From Micromonospora sonchi (GTDB lineage Bacteria > Actinomycetota > Actinomycetes > Mycobacteriales > Micromonosporaceae): DNA of 64,000 nucleotides. The position numbers were made by a program, and so were the translations under genes. Shown here one piece after another: positions 25,356 through 34,412 of the stretch (position 1 is its first letter; every line of letters begins with the position of its first letter). The stretch is taken from NCBI RefSeq assembly GCF_014646235.1, contig NZ_BMNB01000002.1, positions 186,001 to 250,000 of the forward strand. The letters are read 5' to 3'. The notes under the pieces were generated by a model. That model was not told where the DNA came from. It saw nothing but the letters and a program-made list of their open reading frames with translations, and did no database searches.

Positions 25356-26921
25356 TCAGTCGGAGCTCGACGGTCCCAGCAGGCGGATCTCCTCGATGTC
25401 CAGCCTGGCCTGCAACGCGCGCAGCACCGCCTCGTCGATCTCCCGGGAGTCACGCATCCGGGTGATCTCCTGTCGCTTGTGTTCGAGCGCGGCCAGGCGC
25501 AACCGGCGTTCGGTCTCGCGGGCCGCCGCCGAGTCGCCCTCCGGCTCGGCCTGCACGGCGCCGAGGTGGCTCTCGTACTCGGTCTGGAGCCGCCGCACCG
25601 CCTCCGGGTCGGCACCGATTCGCTCGGCGATCTCCGGCAACGCGGTGAGCGTGGCCCGGGTGGCGTGCGCCTGCGCCTTCCGGGCCTCGCTGTCGTGCTC
25701 CGGGTCGCCGCGGAGACCGGCCCAGGTCATCAGCAGCGGCAGGGTGGCGCCCTGCACGAGCATGGTCAGCAGGATCACCCCCGCGACACAGAAGATGATC
25801 AGATCACGCTCCCGCACCGGGCCGCCGTCGGCGTTCAACGGCACGGCGAGCGCCGCCGCGAGCGAGACGGCGCCCCGGAACCCGGCCCAGCCGGCGACCG
25901 TACGCACCCGCCAGTTCACCCGCTGGCCGCGCTTGGCCTTGCGCCGGTCCAACCGGGCGACGGCCGCCGTCAGGTGCAGCCAGAGCATCCGCACCGCCAC
26001 CAGCACGCCGGCCACGACGAGCGCGATGACCATCGCGCGCGCCAACGACACGCTGGAGACCCCGCGGACCGCCCGCGGGATCTGCATCCCGACCAGCACG
26101 AAGAGCCCGCCGTTGACGAGGAAGGTGGTGAGGTCCCAGAACGACAGGGCCAGCAGCCGGGACCGGGCGCGGATCACCCGGGGGCTGGCGAAGGCGATCA
26201 TCAGGCCGGCGACCACCACCGCGAGCACGCCGCTCTCGTGGATGCTGTCGGCCAGGAAGAAGGCGGCGAACGGCGTGATCACGCTGAGCGCGCCCTCGCG
26301 CAGCGGATCGTCCAGCCGCCTGCGAATCAGGATCACCACCGTACCGACCAGCACGCCGGCCGCGATGCCGCCGAGGAACGACAGGCCGATCCGCTCGACG
26401 AGGTCGAAGGCGTCCGGCACCGCGCCCCCGCTCAGCACGCCGAGCGCGACGGCGAACAGCACCAGGGCGGTGCCGTCGTTGATCAGGCTCTCGGCGCGCA
26501 GCGTGGTGAGCAGACGCCGGGGCATCCGCTTGGCCAGCCCGGCCACCGCCGCGGCGTCGGTCGGCGCGAGCGCGGCACCGAGCACCCAGGCCACCGGCGG
26601 GTCGACCCCGAGCCGCTGCGCGACCAGTGCCACCGCCACCATCGTGGCGCCGACCAGCCCGACCGCCAGCAGGGCGATGATCACGAAGTTCGCCCGGACC
26701 TCCCGCAGGCTGGTGGCGATGCTCTCCCGGTAGAGGATCGCCGGCAGGAACAGCACCAGCACCACCTCGGGGGCGAGCACCACCTCCGCGAACGGCGGCA
26801 GCAGCGCCAGCAGCGCGCCGAAGCAGATGAGCAGCACCGGCGGCGCGACCCGGTACCGGCCGCCGATGGTGGTGCCGACCAGCACGGTGACGCCCAGCGC
26901 GATGATCAGGAGCTCGCTCAC
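25356..26921 (-). CDS. Na+/H+ antiporter, CPA1 type
   Basis: About 521 residues with 11-12 hydrophobic helices. The exchanger core ALAPTDAAAVAGLAKRMPRRLLTTLRAESLINDGTALV contains the conserved Asp-Ala pair and the ESLINDGTA motif of CPA1 Na+(K+)/H+ antiporters. A cytoplasmic, helical, charged tail of about 120 residues follows. The GTG at 26921 is preferred because GAGG precedes it; an ATG eight codons upstream is possible. It converges with the CdaR-like gene. Confidence 0.92.
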   Translation of the reverse strand: MSELLIIALGVTVLVGTTIGGRYRVAPPVLLICFGALLALLPPFAEVVLAPEVVLVLFLPAILYRESIATSLREVRANFVIIALLAVGLVGATMVAVALVAQRLGVDPPVAWVLGAALAPTDAAAVAGLAKRMPRRLLTTLRAESLINDGTALVLFAVALGVLSGGAVPDAFDLVERIGLSFLGGIAAGVLVGTVVILIRRRLDDPLREGALSVITPFAAFFLADSIHESGVLAVVVAGLMIAFASPRVIRARSRLLALSFWDLTTFLVNGGLFVLVGMQIPRAVRGVSSVSLARAMVIALVVAGVLVAVRMLWLHLTAAVARLDRRKAKRGQRVNWRVRTVAGWAGFRGAVSLAAALAVPLNADGGPVRERDLIIFCVAGVILLTMLVQGATLPLLMTWAGLRGDPEHDSEARKAQAHATRATLTALPEIAERIGADPEAVRRLQTEYESHLGAVQAEPEGDSAAARETERRLRLAALEHKRQEITRMRDSREIDEAVLRALQARLDIEEIRLLGPSSSD

Positions 26922-26995
26922 GTCGGCCTCGTTTCCCGCACCCACTCATGGTGGTACGCGGTACGGCACGGCGAGCGCGGTTCGCCGCAGGCGAC

Positions 26996-27778
26996 TCAGC
27001 GGCCGGCGCCGGCGCCCAGGTCCTCCTCGATGCGCCGCGCGGCGGCCAGCAGCGGGGGCAGCAGTTCCTTGCGGATCATCTCGAAGGAGCCACGGCTGGC
27101 GTGCGCCGAGACGTTGACCGCGGCGATCACGGACCCGTCGTCACCGTGGATCGGTGCGGCCAGCGAGCGCAACCCCTCCTCCAGTTCCTGGTCGACGATG
27201 GCGTACCCCTGGGCGGCGATCTTCGTCAGGATGGCGCGCAGCCTGGCCGGGTCGGTGACGGTGCGCCGGGTCAACGGGCGCAGCTGCGCGGCGGCGAGGT
27301 AGTCGTCGAGCCAGTCGGCGGGCCGTGCGGCGAGCAGCACCCGGCCCATCGACGTCGCGTACGCGGGGAACCGGGTGCCGACGCTGATCCCCACGGTCAT
27401 GATCCGCTTGGTGGGTACGCGGGCGACGTAGACCACCTCGTCGCCGTCGAGCACCGACGCCGAGCAGGATTCGTGCACCTGCGCGACCAGCGCCTCCATG
27501 TGCGGCTGGGCGACCTCGGGCAGGCTCAGGCTGGACAGGTAGGCGTAGCCGAGGTCGAGGATGCGTGGCCGCAGCGAGAACAGCCGCCCGTCGGTGTGCA
27601 CGTAACCCAGCTCGACCAGGGTGAGCAGGAAGCGGCGGGCGGCGGCCCGGGTCAGCCCGGTGGCCCGCGCCACCTCGCTGAGGGTGAGCTGGGGCCGTTC
27701 GGCGTCGAAGGCGCGGATCACGGCCAGGCCGCGTTCCAGCGACTGGACGAACTCGCCCGATCGCGCCGCCTCGCTCAC
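26996..27778 (-). CDS. pcaR: IclR family regulator of the PcaR/PobR group
   Basis: A 260-residue regulator. A winged helix (LTLSEVARATGLTRAAARRFLLTL) is followed by the IclR effector domain (SVLDGDEVVYVARVPTKR, SMGRVLLAARP, VDQELEEGLRSLAAPI). The last features match the PcaR/PcaU/PobR group, which responds to beta-ketoadipate or protocatechuate. It is the last gene of the pca operon and overlaps pcaC by GTGA. It probably acts at the pcaI upstream region. The pcaR name is by position and family. Confidence 0.85.
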   Translation of the reverse strand: MSEAARSGEFVQSLERGLAVIRAFDAERPQLTLSEVARATGLTRAAARRFLLTLVELGYVHTDGRLFSLRPRILDLGYAYLSSLSLPEVAQPHMEALVAQVHESCSASVLDGDEVVYVARVPTKRIMTVGISVGTRFPAYATSMGRVLLAARPADWLDDYLAAAQLRPLTRRTVTDPARLRAILTKIAAQGYAIVDQELEEGLRSLAAPIHGDDGSVIAAVNVSAHASRGSFEMIRKELLPPLLAAARRIEEDLGAGAGR

Positions 27779-28155
27779 TCGACCTCCTGCCGCAGGGTCT
27801 CCTGGGCCACCTTGAAGGCCCGGTTGGCTGCCGGTACGCCAGCGTAGACGGCCACCTGGAGCAGGACCTCACCGATCTCGGCGGGGGTGAGCCCGTTGCG
27901 CCGGGCGGCCCGCACGTGCATCGCCAACTCCTCGTCGTGGTGCAGGGTGGCCAGCACGGCGAGGGTGATGCAGCTGCGGGTGCGCCGGTCCAGGCCCTCG
28001 CGGGTCCAGATCTCCCCCCAGGCGTACCGGGTGATGAGGTCCTGGAAGTCGGCGGTGAACTCGTCGGTGCCGGCGACGGCCCGGTCGACGTGCGCGTCGC
28101 CGAGCACCTGCCGGCGGACCGTCATCCCGGCGTCGTGTCGCTGCTGGTCGGTCAC
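27775..28155 (-). CDS. pcaC: 4-carboxymuconolactone decarboxylase
   Basis: A 126-residue AhpD-like-fold enzyme. It converts 4-carboxymuconolactone to beta-ketoadipate enol-lactone. Visible motifs are the N-terminal RRQVLGDAHVDRA, WTREGLDRRTRSCITLAVLA and HVRAARRNGLTPAEIGEVLLQVAVYAGVPAANRAF, typical of PcaC. It starts at a GTG that overlaps the pcaD stop. It is a separate polypeptide here, not fused to PcaD as in the PcaL of many actinomycetes. Confidence 0.94.
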   Translation of the reverse strand: MTDQQRHDAGMTVRRQVLGDAHVDRAVAGTDEFTADFQDLITRYAWGEIWTREGLDRRTRSCITLAVLATLHHDEELAMHVRAARRNGLTPAEIGEVLLQVAVYAGVPAANRAFKVAQETLRQEVE

Positions 28156-28934
28156 GGGGTCATCCCGCCTTCCGGGTCGAAGTGGGCGGCCAACAGGCGG
28201 GCCACGGCCTCGGGCTGTTCGACGTTGGCCAGGTGCGCGGCGTCGTCCAGCACGACCAGCCGCGCGGACGGGATCCGCCGGGCGATGTCGGCGGCCTGCT
28301 CCGGTGGGGTGGCGGGATCGTCGGCGGCGCCGATCACCAGGGTCGGGGCGCGTACCGCCGCCAGGTCGGCGCGCAGGTCCATGCCGGCGATGGCCTCGCA
28401 GCAGCCGGCGTACCCGGCCGGCGGGGTGGCGGTCAGCATGGCCCGGTAGGCCGCGACCGTGTCGGGTCGGGCGGCGGCGAAGGCGGGGGTGAACCAGCGT
28501 TCGACCACGGTGTCGGCGATGGTGTCCAGCCGCCCGGCGCGGACGGTGGCCGCCCGGGCCCGCCAACCGTCGGCCGGGCCGAGGCAGGCCGAGGTGCACA
28601 GCAGGGCGAGCCGGTCGATCCGCTCGGGTGCCTGCGCGGCCAGCCACATGCCGACCATGCCGCCGAGGGAGAGCCCGGCGTAGTGCGCCCGACCGACGTC
28701 CAGCTCGTCGAGCAGTTGCAGCACCTTGCGGCCGAGCAGGTCGATCGTGTACGGCCCGGTCGGGGCGCTCGATCCGCCGTGCCCGAGGTGGTCGTAGCGG
28801 ACGACGCGGAACCGGGTGGCCAGCGTGGCCAGCTGCGGCTGCCACATCGCCCCGGTGGTGCCCAGGGAACTGCCCAGCACCAGCACCGGCGCCTGCGGCG
28901 GGCCGTCGACGGTGGCGTGCAGCCGGGCGCTCAC
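28152..28934 (-). CDS. pcaD: beta-ketoadipate enol-lactone hydrolase
   Basis: A 260-residue alpha/beta hydrolase that opens beta-ketoadipate enol-lactone. The nucleophile elbow is GLSLGGMVG, the oxyanion side is LGSSLGTTGAMW, and the catalytic His lies in DDAAHLANVEQP with an Asp in GAADDPATPP. The GTG at 28934 overlaps the pcaB stop and its own stop overlaps pcaC, which shows tight coupling. Confidence 0.94.
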   Translation of the reverse strand: MSARLHATVDGPPQAPVLVLGSSLGTTGAMWQPQLATLATRFRVVRYDHLGHGGSSAPTGPYTIDLLGRKVLQLLDELDVGRAHYAGLSLGGMVGMWLAAQAPERIDRLALLCTSACLGPADGWRARAATVRAGRLDTIADTVVERWFTPAFAAARPDTVAAYRAMLTATPPAGYAGCCEAIAGMDLRADLAAVRAPTLVIGAADDPATPPEQAADIARRIPSARLVVLDDAAHLANVEQPEAVARLLAAHFDPEGGMTP

Positions 28935-30271
28935 CGCGTACCGTCCCGGTGCAGGTCGAGAGCGCGGTCGACCAGGTGGCCGGCGGAGCCGAGCCAGCCG
29001 GCCGGGTCCAGCGCCGCGTCGACGTCCGCGACGGACAGGTGGGCCCGCACGTCGGGGTCGGCGAGCAGGGCGGCCCGGAATCCCGGCCCGGTGGCGGCGC
29101 GCTTGACCAGGTCGTGGGCGGCGGCCCGGCCCAGCGCCGGCGCCAGCCGGGCGGCGACGGCCTCGGCGAGCAGCAGGCCACCGCCGGCGTCGAGGTTGGC
29201 CCGCATCCGATCCGGGTGTACGCGCAGGCCGGTCAGCATCCGGGCGGTGCGGGCGGCGGCCCCACCGGCCAGGTGCAGCAGTTCGAGCAGGGGTTCCCAT
29301 TCGGCGTGCCAGCCGCCGGTGGCGCGTTCGTGTTCCTGCCCGGCGGCGGCGAACAGGGTGCCGACGAGCCCGGGGGCGCGCCGGGCCGCGGCGGTGACCA
29401 GGACGGAGTCGACCGGATTGCGTTTGTGCGGCATGGCCGAGGAGCCGCCGCGCCCCTCCCCGCCCTCACCGACCTCGCCGACCTCGGTCTGAGCGAGCAG
29501 GCCGACGTCGAGCGCGACCTTGCCGGTTGCGGCGAGCAGGCCGCCGAGCGCCGCGGCGAGGTCGAGCACCGGCTGGCGGCGGGTGTGCCAGGGCAGCGGG
29601 CTCGCCGCCAGGCCCAGGTGGGCGGCGAAGCGTTCGACCACCGCCGGGCCGGCCGGCCCGTACCCGGCGAGGGTGCCCACCGCCCCGCCGAGCTGCGCGG
29701 GCAGGGCCTCGCGGACCCGCGCCAACCTGGTCCGTGCCTCGTGCAGCCCGAGCAGCCAACCGGCCGCCTTGAGACCGAAGGTGGTCGGGGCGGCCTGCTG
29801 GCCGAGGGTGCGGGCGACCATGAGGGTGTCGCGGTGGATCCGGGCGAGGCCGGCGGCGGCGTCGGCCGCGGCCTCGACGTGGCGCAGCAGCGGGCCGGCG
29901 GCCCGCAGGACCACCAGCGCCAGGGCGCTGTCGAGGACGTCCTGGCTGGTGGCCCCGTAATGCACCCAGGGCCGGGCCGGTTCGGCGACCGCGGCGGTCA
30001 GCTCCCGCACCAGCGGGACGACCGGGTTGCCGGCGGCGTCGGCCGCGGCGCCGAGCGCCGTCGGGTCGTACCGCTCGGCGTGGCAGTGCCGGGCGATCTC
30101 GTCGGCGATCTGCGCGGGCAGCAGACCGACGTCGGTGGCGGCCCGGGCGAGCGCGGCCTCGGTGTCCAGCATCGCCTGCAGCAGGGCACGGTCGTCGAGT
30201 TCGGCGTCCACGTCGGCCGCGCCGGACAGGCCGCGCAGCAGCGCCTCAGACCGCGAAGAAGACGGTTTCAT
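28931..30271 (-). CDS. pcaB: 3-carboxy-cis,cis-muconate cycloisomerase
   Basis: A 446-residue member of the fumarase/aspartase superfamily that lactonises 3-carboxymuconate. The superfamily signature appears as GGSSAMPHKRNPVDS, with WVHYGATSQDVLDSAL as the second conserved block. The ATG at 30271 overlaps the pcaG end by 26 bp. It is the next step after protocatechuate ring cleavage. Confidence 0.95.
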   Translation of the reverse strand: MKPSSSRSEALLRGLSGAADVDAELDDRALLQAMLDTEAALARAATDVGLLPAQIADEIARHCHAERYDPTALGAAADAAGNPVVPLVRELTAAVAEPARPWVHYGATSQDVLDSALALVVLRAAGPLLRHVEAAADAAAGLARIHRDTLMVARTLGQQAAPTTFGLKAAGWLLGLHEARTRLARVREALPAQLGGAVGTLAGYGPAGPAVVERFAAHLGLAASPLPWHTRRQPVLDLAAALGGLLAATGKVALDVGLLAQTEVGEVGEGGEGRGGSSAMPHKRNPVDSVLVTAAARRAPGLVGTLFAAAGQEHERATGGWHAEWEPLLELLHLAGGAAARTARMLTGLRVHPDRMRANLDAGGGLLLAEAVAARLAPALGRAAAHDLVKRAATGPGFRAALLADPDVRAHLSVADVDAALDPAGWLGSAGHLVDRALDLHRDGTR

Positions 30272-30815
30272 GCTCACCCTGCAGGCAGATGTCGAACGTG
30301 TACCCGTCCGGCGCCGGACTCGCCAGCAGCGTGTCCCGGCGGGCGGGGTCGACGTCACGGAGCAGCGGGTCGGTGGCGTTGCCCGCCTCGTCCGGGAAGT
30401 ACACCCGGGTGACCAGGCGGTGCAGCAGGCCACGGGCGAAGACCGACAGGGCCAGGTGCGGTGCCTCGGTCTCCCCCTCCGGGGTGGGCAGTGCCCCCGG
30501 CTTGACGGTGAGCAGCGCGTACCGGCCCTGCGCGTCGGTCTCGCAGCGGCCGAAGCCGCGGAAACCGGGCACCGTCGAGGGTCGGGCGCCCCGCGGGTCG
30601 TCGGGGTGGTCGAAGCGGCCGTCCGGGTCGGCCTGCCAGCTCTCCACCAGCGCGTCGACCACCGGTTCGCCGGTGCCGTCGACGATCCGGCCGCGGATCC
30701 AGCACGCCCCGGGCGTGCCCTCCGGCACCACGTACGGGCCGTCGGGCCAACGCAGGCCGATGTGCAGGTACGGCCCGACGGTCTGGGCGGGCGTGACGCC
30801 CAGGCGCTCACTCAT
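30246..30815 (-). CDS. pcaG: protocatechuate 3,4-dioxygenase alpha subunit
   Basis: A 189-residue subunit of the intradiol dioxygenase. The start TPAQTVGPYLHIGL and the barrel motifs (VVDALVESWQADPDGRF, ALLTVKPGALP, HLALSVFARGL) are typical of PcaG, which lacks the iron ligands. It overlaps pcaH by 8 bp. With PcaH it forms the heterodimeric enzyme opening protocatechuate. Confidence 0.96.
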   Translation of the reverse strand: MSERLGVTPAQTVGPYLHIGLRWPDGPYVVPEGTPGACWIRGRIVDGTGEPVVDALVESWQADPDGRFDHPDDPRGARPSTVPGFRGFGRCETDAQGRYALLTVKPGALPTPEGETEAPHLALSVFARGLLHRLVTRVYFPDEAGNATDPLLRDVDPARRDTLLASPAPDGYTFDICLQGEHETVFFAV

Positions 30816-31548
30816 CGTCGTCCTCGTCCTCGAAGGGGGTGGCGTCCCGGCCGCGCAGCACGATGTCGAACTCGTAGGCCAGCGCCCACTCGGGCCGGGT
30901 GGTGGCGTGGTCGTAGCGGGCGACCATGCGCTGCCGCGCCTGCTCGTCGCGGACCGAGTTGAAGATCGGGTCCTGGAAGAACAGCGGGTCGCCCGGGAAG
31001 TACATCTGAGCCACCAGCCGTTGGGTGAAGGCCCGGCCGAACAGCGAGAAGTGGATGTGGGCGGGCCGCCACGCGTTGTCGTGGTTGCGCCACGGGTACG
31101 CGCCGGGCTGCACCGTGACGAACTCGTAGCGCCCCTGGGCGTCGGTCATGGCACGCCCGACGCCGGTGAAGTTCGGGTCCAGCGGGGCGGGCCAGTTGTC
31201 CAGGGTGTGCCGGTAGCGGCCGGCGGCGTTGGCCTGCCAGATCTCCACCAGGGTGTGCGGCACGGCGCGGCCGTCGCCGTCGAGCACCCGGCCGTGCACG
31301 ATGATCCGCTGCCCGAGCGGCTCGCCATCGTGCTGGCGGGTCAGGTCGTGGTCGAGTTCGCCGAGCCGTCCCGCGCCGAGCACCGGGCCGGTGATCTCGG
31401 TGAGCCGCTGCGGCAGGTAGGTCAGCGGCTGCCGCGGGGCACGGGTCACGGTGGACTTGTAGCCGGGACTGAGCAGCGGCGGGTGGGCGTCGACGTCGTC
31501 GCGTCGGTAGCCCGGCAGCACCAGCTTGCCGGTGGTGTCCTGGGTCAT
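30808..31548 (-). CDS. pcaH: protocatechuate 3,4-dioxygenase beta subunit
   Basis: A 246-residue catalytic subunit. The non-heme Fe(III) ligands are visible as Tyr in GRYRHTLD, Tyr in PGAYPW and two His in WRPAHIHFSLFG. It cleaves protocatechuate between its two hydroxyls to 3-carboxymuconate. The C-terminus is very acidic. GGGAG precedes the ATG at 31548. Confidence 0.97.
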   Translation of the reverse strand: MTQDTTGKLVLPGYRRDDVDAHPPLLSPGYKSTVTRAPRQPLTYLPQRLTEITGPVLGAGRLGELDHDLTRQHDGEPLGQRIIVHGRVLDGDGRAVPHTLVEIWQANAAGRYRHTLDNWPAPLDPNFTGVGRAMTDAQGRYEFVTVQPGAYPWRNHDNAWRPAHIHFSLFGRAFTQRLVAQMYFPGDPLFFQDPIFNSVRDEQARQRMVARYDHATTRPEWALAYEFDIVLRGRDATPFEDEDDDE

Positions 31549-31562
31549 GGATTTCGCTCCCG

Positions 31563-32741
31563 TCAGGCTTCCAGTACGACGGCCAGGCCCTGGCCGACCC
31601 CGATGCAGATCGCGGCGAGGCCGCGGCCGCCGCCACGGCGGTGCAGCTGCCAGGCCAGCGATCCGAGTATGCGCGACCCGGAGGAGCCGAGCGGATGCCC
31701 GAGGGCGATGGCGCCGCCCTGCGGGTTCACGATCTTCGGATCGAGTTCTGGCCAGTGTGCCAGGCAGGCCAGGGACTGCGCGGCGAAGGCCTCGTTGAGT
31801 TCGACGACGTCGAGATCGCCCCAGCCGATGCCGGCGCGGCGCAGCGCCTCCTCGGCGGCGGCCACCGGGCCGATGCCGAACAGATGCGGCTCGATCGCGG
31901 TGACCGCCCGGGAGACGATCCGGGCCAGCGGCGCCCGGCCGATCGATTCCGCCGCGGCGGCGTCGGCGAGCAGCAGAACGCTCGCGCCGTCGTTGAGCGG
32001 CGAGGAGTTGCCGGCGGTGACCGTGCCGTCGGGCCGGAAGACCGGCTTGAGCCGGCCCAGCGCCTCGATCGTGCTGGTCGGCCGGATGCTCTCGTCCCGC
32101 TCGACGTCGGTGTCGGGCACCGGCACCACCTCGTCGGCGTACGCGCCGTCGCGCCAGGCCCGGTCGGCGAGCTGATGGCTGCGCAGCGCGAACTCGTCCT
32201 GGGCGTCACGGCCGATCCCGTGCCGCTCGGCGAGGATCTCGGCGCCCTCACCGAGCGGCACCGTCCACTGCTCGGGCATCCGGGGGTTGACCAGGCGCCA
32301 GCCCAGCGTGGTCGAGTGCAGCGTCTCGTGCGCCCGGGGGTAGCCCTGCTCTGGCTTGGCGAGCACCCACGGGGCCCGGCTCATCGACTCCACTCCCCCG
32401 GCCAGGCAGACCGAGGCGTCGCCGAGGGCGATGGCCCGGGACGCGCCGATCACGGCCTCCAGCCCGGAACCGCAGAGCCGGTTGACGGTGGCGCCGGGCA
32501 CCGACGGCGGCAGGCCGGCCAGCAGCACGGCCATCCGGGCCACGTCCCGGTTGTCCTCGCCGGCGCCGTTGGCGTCGCCGAGCAGCACGTCGTCGATGCG
32601 GGCCGGATCGAGCCCGGGGTTGCGGGCGACGATCTCGCGGACCACGTGCGCGGCGAGGTCGTCGGGGCGTACGCCGGCCAGGCCGCCGCCGTAGCGGCCG
32701 ATCGGGGTACGCACGGCGTCGAGCACGTACACGTCGCTCAT
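31563..32741 (-). CDS. pcaF: beta-ketoadipyl-CoA thiolase
   Basis: A 392-residue thiolase cleaving beta-ketoadipyl-CoA to succinyl-CoA and acetyl-CoA. The acyl-accepting Cys90 lies in NRLCGSGLEAV, with ALGHPLGSSGSRILGSLAWQ and the second Cys in CIGVGQG. The start MSDVYVLDAVRTPIGRYGGGL is typical of PcaF. It is separated from pcaJ by a short repeat-bearing spacer. Confidence 0.96.
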   Translation of the reverse strand: MSDVYVLDAVRTPIGRYGGGLAGVRPDDLAAHVVREIVARNPGLDPARIDDVLLGDANGAGEDNRDVARMAVLLAGLPPSVPGATVNRLCGSGLEAVIGASRAIALGDASVCLAGGVESMSRAPWVLAKPEQGYPRAHETLHSTTLGWRLVNPRMPEQWTVPLGEGAEILAERHGIGRDAQDEFALRSHQLADRAWRDGAYADEVVPVPDTDVERDESIRPTSTIEALGRLKPVFRPDGTVTAGNSSPLNDGASVLLLADAAAAESIGRAPLARIVSRAVTAIEPHLFGIGPVAAAEEALRRAGIGWGDLDVVELNEAFAAQSLACLAHWPELDPKIVNPQGGAIALGHPLGSSGSRILGSLAWQLHRRGGGRGLAAICIGVGQGLAVVLEA

Positions 32742-32835
32742 GCCGGCCCTCCGCTGCGCTGCGGGCCGCCATGAGGCACCACCGCACTGAGCTGATGATT
32801 CGCTCGCTGCCGCTCGCTCATGCCGGCCCTCCGCT
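32735..32835 (-). repeat. 21-bp direct repeat around the pcaJ-pcaF spacer
   Basis: The same 21 bases (starting CGCTCATGCCGGCC) occur at 32735-32755, covering the pcaF start and its ribosome site, and at 32815-32835, covering the pcaJ stop. The 76-bp spacer also carries the motif GAGCGAGCGGCAGCGAGCG on the minus strand. This looks like a small mobile or recombining intergenic element inserted between coupled genes. Confidence 0.6.
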
Positions 32836-33597
32836 CGGCGTCGACCGCTTGGTGGCTTCCAGGGCGCGCAGGACGGTGAGTTCGTCGGCGGTGGGCGGTT
32901 CGCCGGTGGTCAGCTCGTCAGCGACGGCGAGCGGCCAGCCGGTGGCCGCGCGGGCCTGCTCGACGGTGACGCCGGGATGCAGCCGGGTGAGGGTGAGCTC
33001 GCAGGTGGCCGGGTCCGCTTCGAGGACGCCGAGGTCGGTGATCACCGTACGGGGTCCCCCGCCGCGCAGGCCCAATCGCTCCCGGTCACCCGGCCCGGCG
33101 CCGAAGCCGACCGAGGTGACGAAGTCGACGCGCTCGGTGAAGGTCCGCAGGCCCTGCCGGACGACGACCACCACCTCGCGACAGGAGGCGGCGATCTCCG
33201 GTGCTCCGCCGGCGCCGGGCAGGCGTACCTTCGGGTCGGTGTAGTCGCCACCGATGACGGTGGTGTTGATGTTGCCGTACCGGTCGAGCTGCGCGGCGCC
33301 GAGGAAGCCCACGTCGATGCGGCCGGGCTGGAGCCAGTAGTTGAACACCTCGGGCACGGAGACCACCGCGTCGGCGGTGTCGGCGAGCACACCGTCGCCG
33401 ATGGACAGCGGCAGCCGGTCGGGCTTGGCCCCGAGACAGCCCGACTCGTAGATCAGCACGAGGTTGGGGGCGTGGGTGGCGCGGGCCAGATTGGCCGCGG
33501 TGCTGGGCAGCCCGATCCCGACGAAGCAGGCGGTGCCGTCGCGCAGTTGCCGGGCGGCGGCGACGGTCATCATCTCGTCGGCCGTGTAGTCCGTCAT
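32818..33597 (-). CDS. pcaJ: 3-oxoadipate CoA-transferase beta subunit
   Basis: A 259-residue subunit of succinyl-CoA:3-ketoadipate CoA-transferase. Motifs include the catalytic-region block NLVLIYESGCLGAKP, in which the usual SENG active-site Glu corresponds to YESG, and GFLGAAQLDRYGNINTTVIG. It overlaps pcaI by ATGA. The tail of about 30 residues is not conserved. Confidence 0.94.
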   Translation of the reverse strand: MTDYTADEMMTVAAARQLRDGTACFVGIGLPSTAANLARATHAPNLVLIYESGCLGAKPDRLPLSIGDGVLADTADAVVSVPEVFNYWLQPGRIDVGFLGAAQLDRYGNINTTVIGGDYTDPKVRLPGAGGAPEIAASCREVVVVVRQGLRTFTERVDFVTSVGFGAGPGDRERLGLRGGGPRTVITDLGVLEADPATCELTLTRLHPGVTVEQARAATGWPLAVADELTTGEPPTADELTVLRALEATKRSTPSGGPA

Positions 33598-34412
33598 GCC
33601 TGCACCTCCACCTTGCGCACGTGCCGCTCGATCCAGTCGGCGAAGGTGTCGCGATCGCGGCTGATCGCGTCCCAGGCCCGGTAGAAGTCGTTGTCCCGCA
33701 CGGAGTAGCCCTGGGTGTACGAGGGGTGGGATCCGCCGGGCACCGCCGCCACCGCGGTGACCGCCCAGCCGGGCAGCACGACCTGTCCGGGTACGGGTTC
33801 CAGCTCGTCGACGATCTCCTCGACGGTGACCAGCGACCGGTGCGCGGCCAGCACTGCCTCCTTCTGCACCCCGGTGATGCCCCACATCTGCACGTTGCCG
33901 GCGCGGTCGGCCCGCTGGGCGTGCACCACGGTCACGTCGGGCCGCAGGGCCGGAACGGCGGTCAGCGTCTCCCCGGTGAACGGGCATTCGATGGGGCGGA
34001 TGTTGGTGGTGTGCCGCGGCAGGTCGGTGCCGGTGTAGCCGCGCAGCACGGCGAAGGGCAGGCCGGAGGCGCCGGCGACGTAGCGGTTGGCCATGCCCGC
34101 GTGGCTGTGCTCCTCCAGCTCCAACGGAACCGGCCAGGAGTTCTGCACGGCGTCGCGGAAGCGGTGCAGCGAGCCGACGCCGGGGTTGCCGCCCCAGGAG
34201 AAGACCAGCCGGCGCGCGCAGCCGGCGCCGATGAGCTGGTCGTAGATGACGTCGGGCGTCATCCGGACCAGGGTCAGGTCACGTCGTCCCTGTCTGATGA
34301 TCTCGTGGCCGGCGGCGAACGGGATGAGGTGTGTGAAGCCTTCCAGCGCCACCGTGTCCCCGTCGCGGACCAGTTCCGCGACGCCGTCGGCCAACGAGAC
34401 GAGCTTCGCCAT
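33594..34412 (-). CDS. pcaI: 3-oxoadipate CoA-transferase alpha subunit
   Basis: A 272-residue alpha subunit. It has LVRDGDTVALEGFTHLIPFAAGHE, the glycine-rich SWGGNPGVGSL and HAQRADRAGNVQMWG typical of the family. It is the first gene of the pca operon, with GAGAGG before the ATG. It pairs with PcaJ to activate beta-ketoadipate with succinyl-CoA. Confidence 0.95.
   Translation of the reverse strand: MAKLVSLADGVAELVRDGDTVALEGFTHLIPFAAGHEIIRQGRRDLTLVRMTPDVIYDQLIGAGCARRLVFSWGGNPGVGSLHRFRDAVQNSWPVPLELEEHSHAGMANRYVAGASGLPFAVLRGYTGTDLPRHTTNIRPIECPFTGETLTAVPALRPDVTVVHAQRADRAGNVQMWGITGVQKEAVLAAHRSLVTVEEIVDELEPVPGQVVLPGWAVTAVAAVPGGSHPSYTQGYSVRDNDFYRAWDAISRDRDTFADWIERHVRKVEVQA

Noticed and set aside
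25479..27302. A 607-codon plus-strand open frame
   Set aside because: Antisense to the Na+/H+ antiporter and IclR genes; composition is that of a high-GC shadow frame.
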